DNA of 37,832 bases, taken from an uncultured Muribaculaceae bacterium (GTDB lineage Bacteria; Bacteroidota; Bacteroidia; Bacteroidales; Muribaculaceae). Where the stretch lies: assembly GCA_910579995.1 (NCBI GenBank), contig CAJTWH010000029.1, positions 1 to 37,832 on the forward strand. The letters are read 5' to 3'. A model generated the notes under the pieces. That model was not told where the DNA came from, ran no database searches, and saw nothing but the letters and a program-made list of their open reading frames with translations. Of this stretch, positions 16,258 through 23,846 are shown piece by piece (position 1 is the stretch's first letter; every line of letters starts with the position of its first letter). The position numbers and the translations under genes were made by a program.

Positions 16258-18264
16258 TTATTTTGTGCGGGCGAGAATCAGAGCCGAAGTAGGAGTCACA
16301 ACCATTGTTCCTCCTTTTGTTGTGCCGAGGCCGTCGGGGTTGAGCTCGCCGTCGCGGGCTATTATTGTCCAATCACCTTTGGCTATCTTGGCTACGTAGG
16401 GGCTCTCCGAGCCGTTGAATATCAGTTTGATTTCTTTCCATTCGTCGCCGTTGGCATTGTTGCGGATCGAATATGAGATCACATTCGGAGTCGTCACTTT
16501 GTCGAACACTATGTTCTTGGCTATATCTTCGGCGGTTGTCATTCTGAAAGCCGGGTGCTCTTTACGCAGGCGGATAAGATTGCGGTAATATTCAAATTGT
16601 GCCGCGTTCTTGCTCTTGAGGCTCCAGTCGATGGCGTTGATATTGTCGGGTGCGTTATACGAATTGTGGTTGCCCTGCTTGTTGCGGAAAATCTCTTCAC
16701 CGGTCCACATAAAGGGTGTTCCCTGTGAGGTGAACACTATCGTCTGCGCGAGTCGGGCTGCACGCTGACGCTCTGCCTCACTCGCCTCCGGCATGCTTTT
16801 GGCGAGCTTGTCGGTAAGCATGAGGTCGTCATGGCACGATACATAGTTGATGATCTGGGTTGGAGCCGACGCGTAGGCGAATTTTGAATTGTTGCCTTTG
16901 CTGTAGTCAACCTGCGGATGTGCGGTGGAAGCCACAATGCCGATCTTGACGGTCTCCTCGTTGCCCGGTTTGGCGGTGGCGAAGCCGCGGTCTTCTGCTT
17001 TGCTGTAGTGTCCTTTGACGGCGTCGCGGATATCATCGGAGAACACAGCAATGCCGTCCATCTTCGCCACATTCTCTTTCAGTGCGCGGCGCTCTGCCGG
17101 CAGCGGAGAGTCGCCGGCTGTCCAGCCCTCGCCGTAGACGAAAATCGACGGATTGATTTTTTTCAATTCCGCGGCAACCTCGTTCATAGTCTCTATATCA
17201 TGGATAGCCATAAGGTCGAAGCGGAAGCCGTCGATATGATATTCCTTTGCCCAATATTTCACCGAGTTGACAATAAACTCACGCATCATCTCGCGTTCCG
17301 AGGCGGTCTCGTTGCCGCAACCCGAGGCGTCGCTGTAGCTTCCGTCGGCGCGGTGGCGGTAGAAATATCCCGGAGCAGTGAGCGAGAAGTTTGATTCATC
17401 GTTGTCGGCTGTATGATTGTATACAACATCCATCACAACGCCGATTCCTGCCTCGTGAAGAGCTTTAACCATCTCTTTCATCTCGAGAATTCGGGCTGCC
17501 GGATTTGCCGGGTCGGTAGAGTAGCCGCCCTCGGGGGCATTGTAGTTGTAGGGGTCATATCCCCAGTTGTATTGGTTCGAGGGCAGGTTGACCTCATCTA
17601 CCGAGTTGTAGTCGTATGAGGGCAGGATGTGTATGTGCGTCACGCCAAGCTCCTTGAGATGGTCTATGCCTGTAGCGAGACCTTCGGGGCTCTTGGTAGC
17701 CTCTTCTGTGAGTGCGAGGAATTTTCCTTTGTGCACAATGCCAGAGCTTGGGCTCATGCTATAGTCGCGGTGGTGCATTTCATATATCACTGCGTCGGTG
17801 ATATTGTCGAGCTTGGGGCCTTTGTCATTCTCCCATCCTTTGGGATTTGTTTGGGCGAAATCAATGATGGCGGCGCGGTGGCCGTTGGTGCCTACCGCCT
17901 TGGCCCATATTCCCGGAGTCTCGGCAAGTTCTTTGCCATCGACTGTTACGGCAAAAGTATAGAATTTGCCATACAGCTGTTCGGGCACTGTGGCGCGCCA
18001 AGTACCCTTGTCTCCCTTGTGCATTTCAATAGTCTGCACAGCCGGAGTGTTGCGGTCGGTGTCGTAGATGTTCACTTTTGCCGACTCTGCTTCGGGCGAC
18101 CAAAGTGTGAAGTGGGTTCCGGAGGCGTCAACCTTCAATTCGAGGTCATCGCCTGTGTAGGCCGGCCAACTGTCGTAGCGGCTCTCATCGTTTTGTGCCA
18201 TGGTAAGCGGCGCCGCAAGCCCGAGAGCTACTGCGGCGAAAAGGTTTCGAAATTTCAGATACAT
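16258..18264 (-). CDS. pulA: Type I pullulanase (GH13, CBM48)
   Basis: A 668-aa exported debranching enzyme that hydrolyses alpha-1,6 bonds. A signal peptide (1-23) is followed by a CBM48-like N-terminal module (about 40-135, HFTLWSPEAESAKVNIYD). The catalytic barrel carries the type I pullulanase signature YNWGYDP (232-238), MDVVYNHT (278-285), GFRFDL with nucleophile D350, YGEGW with acid/base E379, and VSCHDD. A C-terminal beta-domain ends near 668. There is no starch-binding SusE-like module. It is the middle gene between the small tail-only protein and the amylase. Confidence 0.96.
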   Translation of the reverse strand: MYLKFRNLFAAVALGLAAPLTMAQNDESRYDSWPAYTGDDLELKVDASGTHFTLWSPEAESAKVNIYDTDRNTPAVQTIEMHKGDKGTWRATVPEQLYGKFYTFAVTVDGKELAETPGIWAKAVGTNGHRAAIIDFAQTNPKGWENDKGPKLDNITDAVIYEMHHRDYSMSPSSGIVHKGKFLALTEEATKSPEGLATGIDHLKELGVTHIHILPSYDYNSVDEVNLPSNQYNWGYDPYNYNAPEGGYSTDPANPAARILEMKEMVKALHEAGIGVVMDVVYNHTADNDESNFSLTAPGYFYRHRADGSYSDASGCGNETASEREMMREFIVNSVKYWAKEYHIDGFRFDLMAIHDIETMNEVAAELKKINPSIFVYGEGWTAGDSPLPAERRALKENVAKMDGIAVFSDDIRDAVKGHYSKAEDRGFATAKPGNEETVKIGIVASTAHPQVDYSKGNNSKFAYASAPTQIINYVSCHDDLMLTDKLAKSMPEASEAERQRAARLAQTIVFTSQGTPFMWTGEEIFRNKQGNHNSYNAPDNINAIDWSLKSKNAAQFEYYRNLIRLRKEHPAFRMTTAEDIAKNIVFDKVTTPNVISYSIRNNANGDEWKEIKLIFNGSESPYVAKIAKGDWTIIARDGELNPDGLGTTKGGTMVVTPTSALILARTK

Positions 18265-18284
18265 GTATATAAGTAAGTATGAAG

Positions 18285-18308
18285 TATGATCTATGATCTA
18301 TGATCTAT
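18285..18308. repeat. TATGATC tandem repeat
   Basis: Three consecutive TATGATC units plus a partial TAT, running from the pullulanase leader into the stop codon of the 103-aa gene. It could vary in copy number and change the spacing between the two genes. Confidence 0.7.
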
Positions 18309-18616
18309 TTTACAGCTATCCTTTTGGATGTGTTGCCGGCTTTTACAATGTAATAGCCCGATGGCAACTCAATGCAGACTCGTTCGCCGGAGTCGGCTGA
18401 AAACTGCTTCACGAGCGTGCCGGTGATGGCGAAAACGGCTACCTCGACCGGAGTATCGCTGTTATTGTCGATTTCCACTCCGCCCGCTCTGGCAGTGATG
18501 TTGATGTTGTGCTCTGTCTGCTCTATGGCATTTTCAGCCGCAGACTGCGCAGCGAATGTCGCTCCACCGCTCAGGCAGAGTAACATTGCAAATATGTAAG
18601 TGCGTATTCTTTTCAC
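18305..18616 (-). CDS. Small secreted protein: signal peptide plus T9SS-like tail
   Basis: A 103-aa protein made of little more than a signal peptide (1-22, …GGATFAAQS), a short linker and a type IX-secretion-like C-terminal module (about 38-103). That module contains 'VAVFAITGTLVKQF', 'IELPSGYYIVKAG' and a terminal 'KRIAVK' strand. No passenger domain is present. It could be the remnant of a larger surface protein or a genuine small cell-surface product. Its strong promoter and position at the head of the pullulanase-amylase operon argue for expression. Confidence 0.75.
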   Translation of the reverse strand: MKRIRTYIFAMLLCLSGGATFAAQSAAENAIEQTEHNINITARAGGVEIDNNSDTPVEVAVFAITGTLVKQFSADSGERVCIELPSGYYIVKAGNTSKRIAVK

Positions 18617-18648
18617 GGCTTGGCATTTTTAGGTGTTTTACGAGTACA

Positions 18649-18679
18649 CAAAGATAATGCTTTTTTGCCGTTTTTCAAA
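18649..18679 (-). promoter_or_regulatory. Promoter of the glucan operon, TTTG-N19-TATCTTTG
   Basis: TTTG at 18676-18679 and TATCTTTG at 18649-18656 on the minus strand, spaced by exactly 19 nt. The start is expected near 18642, about 25 nt before the 103-aa gene. Confidence 0.8.
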
Positions 18680-18690
18680 ATGCGTTAGAG

Positions 18691-19992
18691 TTATTTAACG
18701 ATTTTGGCTATGCCATACGAGATATAGGCAGCCGCCAATAGCGCGAGGAAGTATTGATAGCCGTCGGCCATCTCTGCCGTCAGGAATATTGCCATCAAGG
18801 GCGCTTTCACAACTCCTGCCATCACCGCCGCCATGCCTATGAAAGCCATGTTTGAGGCCGGGATGTCTAATCCGAATGTCGTATTGAGCAATGTACCGAA
18901 GAAGAAACCGGCTATGGCTCCGGCGAACAATGCCGGTGCGAAATCACCGGCGACACCGCCGCCCGAGTTTGATGAGCATGCAGCTACAGGTTTGAATACG
19001 AGTATGGCGGCTGTAATAGCAATCAATATCCATGGCTTTGCCCCGAGACTCGCAAAAAGCCCGGCCTCGGTCAATATGCTGTGATGGCCATTGATAAGTC
19101 GCGAAAGAGATTCATAGCCCTCGCCGTAGAGTGTGGGGAATGTGAAAACAAGCACGGCAAGCATGCCTCCCGACAAAATGTTGCGGACTATCGGCCGGCG
19201 CAATGACTCGAAATATTTCCTGAGCCGGTGCATTACCTTGGAGTAATAAGCCGAGTAGAAGCCGCAGAAGATACCGAGCACAGCGACCCATGGCATTATG
19301 CTGATATCAAAAGGTATGGTTTGGTTGAAATTGATGTCGTAGGTGCAGCCGCTGAGTACGTAGGCCGTCATGGCCGAGATTATGCAGCCTATGAATTGGG
19401 CCAGAACTGTTGTTGTGGTAAGCTCAAGCCCCAGCACCTCAAGGGTGAAAAGCACGCCGCCGACAGGCGATTTGAATATTCCGGCAATGCCGGCGCCCGC
19501 GCCGCAGCCTATCAGCACACGGACGGTCTGAGGGCTCAAGCCGAGTCGTCGGGCAAATCCGCCTCCGATGGCTCCTCCTACTGTCGCTATCGGGCCTTCC
19601 GACCCGGCCGACCCGCCGAAGCCGAGTGTGAGAGTGCTTGCTATCAGCGGGGAATAGATGTATTTACTTCCGAGGTTATATTTCTTTTCTTTGAGTCCGG
19701 CTTCTATTCGCTCTACTCCATGCTCTATATTGCGCCGGATCACATAGCGCTGGAAGAGACCCGTCAATACTATGCCGGCCAAGGGATAGAGGAGTAAGAC
19801 GTAGTTGAAGTGTGAGCCCGAAAGGTGGCCGGTCATAAAGTCGGTGGTACACCCTATCATAGCCTTTAGCAACCATGCGCAGAATCCGCAGGCAAGCCCT
19901 ATGATTACAGACACTGCAAGTACAAACGCATTGCTGCCGCGGTGACTTTCAAACCACTGCCGCAAAGTCGTCTTTTGTCCTGAAGTATCCAC
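18691..19992 (-). CDS. ClC-family chloride channel / H+-Cl- exchanger
   Basis: A 433-aa integral membrane protein with the ClC helix pattern. The GSAGSEGPIA motif (near residue 130) carries the gating glutamate. GAGAGIAGIFKSPVGGVLFTLEV follows, and the second anion-binding block is SGGGVAGDFAPALFAGA (near 345). There are no CBS domains, as in many bacterial members. It begins 42 nt downstream of the SUI1 gene and probably belongs to the same transcription unit. Whether it is a passive channel or a proton-coupled exchanger cannot be decided by reading alone. Confidence 0.95.
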   Translation of the reverse strand: MDTSGQKTTLRQWFESHRGSNAFVLAVSVIIGLACGFCAWLLKAMIGCTTDFMTGHLSGSHFNYVLLLYPLAGIVLTGLFQRYVIRRNIEHGVERIEAGLKEKKYNLGSKYIYSPLIASTLTLGFGGSAGSEGPIATVGGAIGGGFARRLGLSPQTVRVLIGCGAGAGIAGIFKSPVGGVLFTLEVLGLELTTTTVLAQFIGCIISAMTAYVLSGCTYDINFNQTIPFDISIMPWVAVLGIFCGFYSAYYSKVMHRLRKYFESLRRPIVRNILSGGMLAVLVFTFPTLYGEGYESLSRLINGHHSILTEAGLFASLGAKPWILIAITAAILVFKPVAACSSNSGGGVAGDFAPALFAGAIAGFFFGTLLNTTFGLDIPASNMAFIGMAAVMAGVVKAPLMAIFLTAEMADGYQYFLALLAAAYISYGIAKIVK

Positions 19993-20034
19993 CTGATTTG
20001 ATTTTGAGTTATGAGAATGGGAAAAAACAATGAG

Positions 20035-20379
20035 TTATATTATCCGAGCCTTATAGCCATTGTCTGTCAGGAATTTGAGGACATCCTTGCGGCGGTCGCC
20101 CTGAATGAGAATCTCGCCTCCGCGGGCCGAGCCACCTGTGCCGAGGCGTTGCTTCAGAGCCGACGCAAGGTCGGATATAGCGTCATCGTCGATTGTGAAT
20201 CCGCTAATTATGGTCGCGGTCTTGCCTGCGCGGCCTTTGCGCTCCAATATAATGTCGAGACGCGAACATTCTTTTACCTCCGGGGCTTCGATGATTTCCT
20301 CGGTTGTCTCTTCTTCTGCGTAGGCCGGCATATTTGCCATAAGGGCGCCAAGCTTGCTGCGCCAGTCGTCGTTTGCCAT
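20035..20379 (-). CDS. SUI1/eIF1-like translation factor (YciH type)
   Basis: A 114-aa protein. The N-terminal 40 residues are variable and acidic. The SUI1 domain covers about 40-114, with the typical LDIILERKGRAGKTATIISG start, LKQRLGTGGSARGGEILIQG centre and DVLKFLTDNGYKA end. YciH-type proteins bind the small ribosomal subunit and influence start-site fidelity. Its first base overlaps the last base of the lipoprotein gene upstream. Confidence 0.95.
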   Translation of the reverse strand: MANDDWRSKLGALMANMPAYAEEETTEEIIEAPEVKECSRLDIILERKGRAGKTATIISGFTIDDDAISDLASALKQRLGTGGSARGGEILIQGDRRKDVLKFLTDNGYKARII

Positions 20380-20813
20380 CAGTAAAGCAGTGAGTCGGGT
20401 TCTTCAATAATGCTGTCACCTTCTACCCGTGCGTTCGACAAGGCGTTGACTATCGCCATGCGCGCACGGTCGTCTACCGGCACATTGTGCAGGTAGATAC
20501 TCGTCGAATCGCTGTCAAGGCCGTAGGCGGCCACAAGAGCCCGGGTTGCCATTGCCGTATTGCCTTGCTCATCGTTTGACTTCTCGCCAAGGCGTATGAA
20601 GAGCAGCGACAGACGGCACAGCTCCGATACATTGAGCTTGCCGAATGTCGTGCCGAGCATTATGCTGTCGGCGATGTTCTGTGCTTTCGAATAACGCCCT
20701 TCGCTATAGGCGGTCTCGGCTATTTCCAAGGGCTCCTGTTGCTGCCCGGCATGTCGTGCACATGCCGGAAGCACAAGGAGAACGAGTATTACAAGGTATA
20801 GCGCTGTTTTCAT
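20379..20813 (-). CDS. Small lipoprotein, function unknown
   Basis: A 144-aa lipoprotein with a lipobox LPAC (Cys18). The mature part is helical, with a TPR-like start (LEIAETAYSEGRYSKAQNIAD). No known family was recognised. It lies between a small membrane protein (1-nt gap) and the SUI1 gene (1-nt overlap), which indicates a translation-coupled operon. Confidence 0.75.
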   Translation of the reverse strand: MKTALYLVILVLLVLPACARHAGQQQEPLEIAETAYSEGRYSKAQNIADSIMLGTTFGKLNVSELCRLSLLFIRLGEKSNDEQGNTAMATRALVAAYGLDSDSTSIYLHNVPVDDRARMAIVNALSNARVEGDSIIEEPDSLLY

Positions 20814-20814
20814 A

Positions 20815-21105
20815 TCATTCTTCAGGAGAGGGCGGTGTGGCGGGGCTTGCCGTCGGCTCGGTGATTTCCTCTTTCAATGTCTGGTGTGAGGCATTCTGCC
20901 AGTCAGCTTCGCCGGGGGCATCTGAATTGGCTTCGTCGATTTGATACTGCTGTTCTACATTATCGCCGTTCACACTGTCTACATGCGTGTTGTTGTCGAA
21001 CCAACCGATATAGCATAATGTCGCTACAGCTATCGTAGCTACGATAAGGCCGATTACAATCCAGACCCACAGGCCCGATGATTTCTTTTCTTGATTCTGT
21101 GCCAT
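20815..21105 (-). CDS. Small single-pass membrane protein
   Basis: A 96-aa protein with a short Lys-containing cytoplasmic start (MAQNQEKKSSG), one transmembrane helix (about 12-34) and an acidic, Pro/Ser-rich extracytoplasmic tail. No family was recognised. It is the first gene of the lipoprotein-SUI1-ClC run. The 185-nt region upstream is rich in palindromes. Confidence 0.65.
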   Translation of the reverse strand: MAQNQEKKSSGLWVWIVIGLIVATIAVATLCYIGWFDNNTHVDSVNGDNVEQQYQIDEANSDAPGEADWQNASHQTLKEEITEPTASPATPPSPEE

Positions 21106-21131
21106 TGTGATGCGTTTTAATATTTCTATTT

Positions 21132-21151
21132 AAGTTTCGCAAGCGAAACTT
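21132..21151. repeat. Perfect intergenic palindrome
   Basis: AAGTTTCGCAAGCGAAACTT has 9-nt arms and a 2-nt loop. Related copies lie at 8412-8431, 8553-8576 and 21240-21264. Confidence 0.7.
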
Positions 21152-21200
21152 GGTTATTTTGAGTTTAATAGGTTAAGGAGTTTATGTAAAGTTAAACTGC

Positions 21201-21264
21201 CAAAACTTGATAAACTGCGCCGTAAGCGCTTTTGAACCTCAAGTTTTGCAACTTGCAAAACTTG
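21201..21264. repeat. Nested palindromes: two mutually exclusive hairpins
   Basis: CAAAACTTGA (21201-21210) can pair with TCAAGTTTTG (21239-21248), with an inner GCGC/GCGC stem. Alternatively, 21240-21251 pairs with 21253-21264 as a perfect 12-bp stem with a 1-nt loop. The two share the same arm and exclude each other. They follow ribH on the minus strand. Confidence 0.65.
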
Positions 21265-21290
21265 AATATTTATATTAAAACGCCCGGGCC

Positions 21291-21776
21291 TTACATATTG
21301 TTTACCTTTTCTACAAAGTCATACATCTGCAGGGCAGCGGTTGCTGCTTCCGAGCCTTTGTTGCCGAGTTTGCCGCCGGCACGGTCGAGAGCGTCCTGCT
21401 CTTGGTCTACTGTCAGTACTCCGAAGATGATAGGTATATCGCACTCGCTGTTTAGATAAGCGTTGCCTTGGGTCACACTCTGGCATACATAGTCGAAGTG
21501 AGGTGTGCCGCCTTTTATCACACATCCGAGGATGACGATGGCATTGTAATTGCCGGTGTCTACAAGTTTGGCGGCTGCAAATGTGAGTTCTACAGCGCCG
21601 GGCACTTCAAAAACGTCGATCATATCGTCGTCAATTCCGGCGGCGCGCAGTGTCTCTTGAGCGCCGGCGAGAAGGGCTTCGGTGATATGGCTGTTCCAAA
21701 GGGTACGTACTATGCCCACGCGCATGTCGCGCTCGGCGGGCAGTGCCGTGATAGGTGCTTTGTCAGGTGTTGACAT
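21291..21776 (-). CDS. ribH: 6,7-dimethyl-8-ribityllumazine synthase
   Basis: A 161-aa enzyme of riboflavin biosynthesis. It condenses 5-amino-6-ribitylaminouracil with 3,4-dihydroxy-2-butanone 4-phosphate to form lumazine. Visible signatures are the substrate loop near FEVPGAVELTFAA, the GCVIKGGTPHFDYVC block with the catalytic His, and IIFGVLTVDQEQDALDRAGGK. Length is as expected for a 60-mer or pentamer form. It lies 28 nt downstream of the PfkB-like gene. No FMN riboswitch is visible upstream. Confidence 0.97.
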   Translation of the reverse strand: MSTPDKAPITALPAERDMRVGIVRTLWNSHITEALLAGAQETLRAAGIDDDMIDVFEVPGAVELTFAAAKLVDTGNYNAIVILGCVIKGGTPHFDYVCQSVTQGNAYLNSECDIPIIFGVLTVDQEQDALDRAGGKLGNKGSEAATAALQMYDFVEKVNNM

Positions 21777-21804
21777 ATTGGTATTTTTTTTGAATCTGTT
21801 TAGG

Positions 21805-22725
21805 TTATGATATTCTCTGCCAGTCTTGCGAGAGGTCTTTGGCGGCGTCGTTGGCGCTCAGGGCCGCCGCGCTCAGAAGTGCCTGGCGCAATTCCTCGTC
21901 GGGCGAGTCGAAGCTTGCCGGTTTAAGTTCACGCCGGGCTATGGCACCTGCTATGCCTGCCACGGCTCCGGCGTTCCAAAGCAATGTACTGCTTGTGCTC
22001 GCGCTTATGCCAACTGTTGTCATCTCCTTGCCGCTGTAGTAAGTGATAGAGTCACACTCGTTGTCGATATTGATCAGCGAACGGCAATAGAAATCGATGT
22101 GGTCGTGGTAGCATGTCTGCGGATGTTTGACGCCGAAAATCAACTCAAGGTCTTTGTTGCGCGTCACAACCACATGTGCCATTTCAAGATTTTCAAGAAT
22201 CTGCGGCATTACACGTGTGATACGCGGCTCCTGCTGAGGCAGGAAGCCGGGCAGATATACCATTACCGCTCCGCGCTCGGAGGCATGCTCGAGCAGTTTT
22301 GTCATGCGCTGGCGCATACGCCTGTCAAGAGCATAGAAACCGCCGTAAATAATCACATCACCCGATTCTATGCGTGGCCAGATGATATCGAACGCCTCTT
22401 CAGGATATGACTCATAGCGTGTGAGCGTGGGCATGGCGTCGGCTTTGTCGGCCGCTTGCGACACAAAAACATTAAGAGCCGTGCGACCCTCGGTAAAACG
22501 GTCGATTGATTTGACGTCGACTCCGGCTTGCGACAGGAAAGTGACTACGATATCGCCTATCGGATCGGCCGAGGCTTCCGAGGCCATCAAAACCTCGAAT
22601 TTATTTCGCCCCAAAATGGCGGCGGCATTGGCGATTCTACCGCCGGGCATTGTTCCAAGGGGCTTGCCCTCGTGGTCGAGCACAACATTGAGCGAGCACT
22701 CGCCGATACATATTATTTTTTTCAT
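21805..22725 (-). CDS. PfkB-fold protein with degenerate catalytic motif
   Basis: A 306-aa protein of the ribokinase/PfkB fold. The N-terminal part is clear (KKIICIGECSLNVVLDHEGK, then MPGGRIANAAAILGR, the substrate-binding GG motif). The second signature, normally D-T-x-G-A-G-D with the catalytic Asp, reads STLLWNAGAVAGIAGA (near 245-260), so the catalytic base is replaced. It may be an inactive binding or regulatory protein, or a divergent kinase. The start is taken at 22725, where MKKIIC begins and ATGA overlaps the isomerase stop. A longer in-frame extension to 22887 lies wholly inside the isomerase gene and resembles no family. Confidence 0.88.
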   Translation of the reverse strand: MKKIICIGECSLNVVLDHEGKPLGTMPGGRIANAAAILGRNKFEVLMASEASADPIGDIVVTFLSQAGVDVKSIDRFTEGRTALNVFVSQAADKADAMPTLTRYESYPEEAFDIIWPRIESGDVIIYGGFYALDRRMRQRMTKLLEHASERGAVMVYLPGFLPQQEPRITRVMPQILENLEMAHVVVTRNKDLELIFGVKHPQTCYHDHIDFYCRSLINIDNECDSITYYSGKEMTTVGISASTSSTLLWNAGAVAGIAGAIARRELKPASFDSPDEELRQALLSAAALSANDAAKDLSQDWQRIS

Positions 22726-23330
22726 ATACTTTTTGCTCTTGCCGCCGCTCCCAGATATCCTCCGTGATGGCGCTTGGCATAGTCTTTCACTGTGAAGCCT
22801 ATGCTCTTCATGGTATTTACTACAAGCACGTCGCCGATCACCGTCATTACCGTCGTGGATGTTGTCGGTGTGAGGCCAAGCGGACATACTTCCGGGGCAT
22901 TTCCGGTAAACAATGCAATATCGGCAGCTTTGGCAAGGGGGCTGTCGGGCGCTCCCGTGATCACTATCAGCGGAATATCATCATAGAGCCCACGCAAAAG
23001 GTCGATCAGTTCAATGATCTCACGCGTTTTGCCGCTGTTAGATATCAGAAGCACGATATCGTTGGGCTGCAGCACACCGAGGTCGCCGTGCTGCGCTTCC
23101 GACGGATGAAGATTGACGGCCGGAGTGCCGGTCGACGAAAAAGTGGTGGCAATGTTCATCGCTATCTGACCCGCTTTGCCCATGCCGGCGGTAACCAGCT
23201 TGCCTCCTCGGCGGTGGACACGATCTACGATAGCTGCTACAGCAGCCTCGTAAGCATCTGTTATGGGGATGTTTAGGATGGCCTTGCTTTCGGCTTCAAG
23301 TATTTCTCGCATTGACTCTGATACGTCCAT
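22722..23330 (-). CDS. KdsD/GutQ-type sugar-phosphate isomerase, SIS domain only
   Basis: A 202-aa SIS-domain protein. The family hallmarks of arabinose-5-phosphate isomerases are intact: VTAGMGKAGQIAMNIATTF, the HPSEAQHGDLG motif, LISNSGKTREI and CPLGLTPTTSTTV. The two CBS domains of E. coli KdsD/GutQ (about 325 aa) are absent and the protein ends soon after the SIS fold. It probably interconverts ribulose 5-phosphate and arabinose 5-phosphate for Kdo synthesis, but sugar specificity is not proven. The stop codon overlaps the PfkB-like gene by 4 nt. Confidence 0.92.
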   Translation of the reverse strand: MDVSESMREILEAESKAILNIPITDAYEAAVAAIVDRVHRRGGKLVTAGMGKAGQIAMNIATTFSSTGTPAVNLHPSEAQHGDLGVLQPNDIVLLISNSGKTREIIELIDLLRGLYDDIPLIVITGAPDSPLAKAADIALFTGNAPEVCPLGLTPTTSTTVMTVIGDVLVVNTMKSIGFTVKDYAKRHHGGYLGAAARAKSI

Positions 23331-23357
23331 CTATGCTTGTTCGTTTGTTTCAGTCGA

Positions 23358-23389
23358 CAAAATTAATCAAACAATCTTAAATAGACAAC
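23358..23389 (-). promoter_or_regulatory. Promoter of the isomerase-PfkB-ribH operon
   Basis: On the minus strand a GTTG (23386-23389) is followed after 20 nt by TAATTTTG (23358-23365). The start is expected near 23351, about 20 nt before the ATG at 23330. Confidence 0.65.
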
Positions 23390-23459
23390 TCATTTTTCCC
23401 GCTTTTTTAATTTCTTACATTGCCGACGCATTTTTTTGAGGTTTATAAATCTGTATAAA

Positions 23460-23490
23460 TTTGTATAATGCCGGATTTTTTGTAATTTTG
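23460..23490 (+). promoter_or_regulatory. Strong promoter of a non-coding RNA, TTTG-N19-TAATTTTG
   Basis: TTTG at 23460-23463, exactly 19 nt, then TAATTTTG at 23483-23490: a perfect Bacteroidetes consensus. No open reading frame follows for more than 300 nt, but a highly structured RNA with a terminator does. Confidence 0.8.
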
Positions 23491-23496
23491 CATTCA

Positions 23497-23723
23497 CCAA
23501 TCGCAAGATTTGTAAAAGACATAGAGCTTCAGTGGAGGCTCACATTTAGAATATAGCGTTTGCTATTTGTTCCATCCCCCTGAAATCGCCAAATTTTTAC
23601 GGAATGAGACGAACAAGTTGCAGATGTTCGCATAAGCGAGCATTTGACCTTGCTTCATTCCAGGCTTTGGCGAGCCGCAGGGGAGCACATACCATTTTTA
23701 GGTAGGTCTGTGCTCGTTTTTTT
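23497..23723 (+). ncRNA. Rod-shaped structured RNA, candidate 6S-like RNA
   Basis: Between a consensus promoter and an intrinsic terminator lies about 225 nt without a credible gene. It folds into a long interrupted rod: CCCCTG (23577-23582) with CAGGGG (23678-23683), CGCCAAA (23587-23593) with TTTGGCG (23666-23672), GGAATGA (23601-23607) with TCATTCC (23655-23661), CAAG with CTTG, and a tip CGC-ATAA-GCG. A second small hairpin, TAGC-GTTT-GCTA, lies near 23553-23566. Size, bulged rod shape and own promoter and terminator suit 6S RNA, and a 6S RNA is expected in Bacteroidales. The identity remains tentative. RNase P, tmRNA and SRP RNA were considered and do not fit the length or motifs. The exact 5' end is estimated from the -7 box. 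Confidence 0.65.
23683..23723 (+). terminator. Intrinsic terminator of the structured RNA
   Basis: GAGCACA (23683-23689) pairs with TGTGCTC (23709-23715), followed by G and seven T (23717-23723). Confidence 0.85.
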
Positions 23724-23846
23724 GTGGCTCGACATTGTCTGGGAAGTGGCATTCGCAAGTTGTGTAACTAATCGAATGTCATTCAGCAATGGATTTAAAT
23801 CGTCATACCCATACTGTTTCGGTATTCCTGATTCTTAGTCATTTAT

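Noticed and set aside
22726..22887. N-terminal extension of the PfkB-like gene
   Set aside because: It lies wholly within the isomerase gene; the family start MKKIIC and the ATGA overlap fix the start at 22725.
23644..23838. 64-codon open frame on the plus strand
   Set aside because: It covers the terminator of the structured RNA and its product is not protein-like beyond a short hydrophobic patch.
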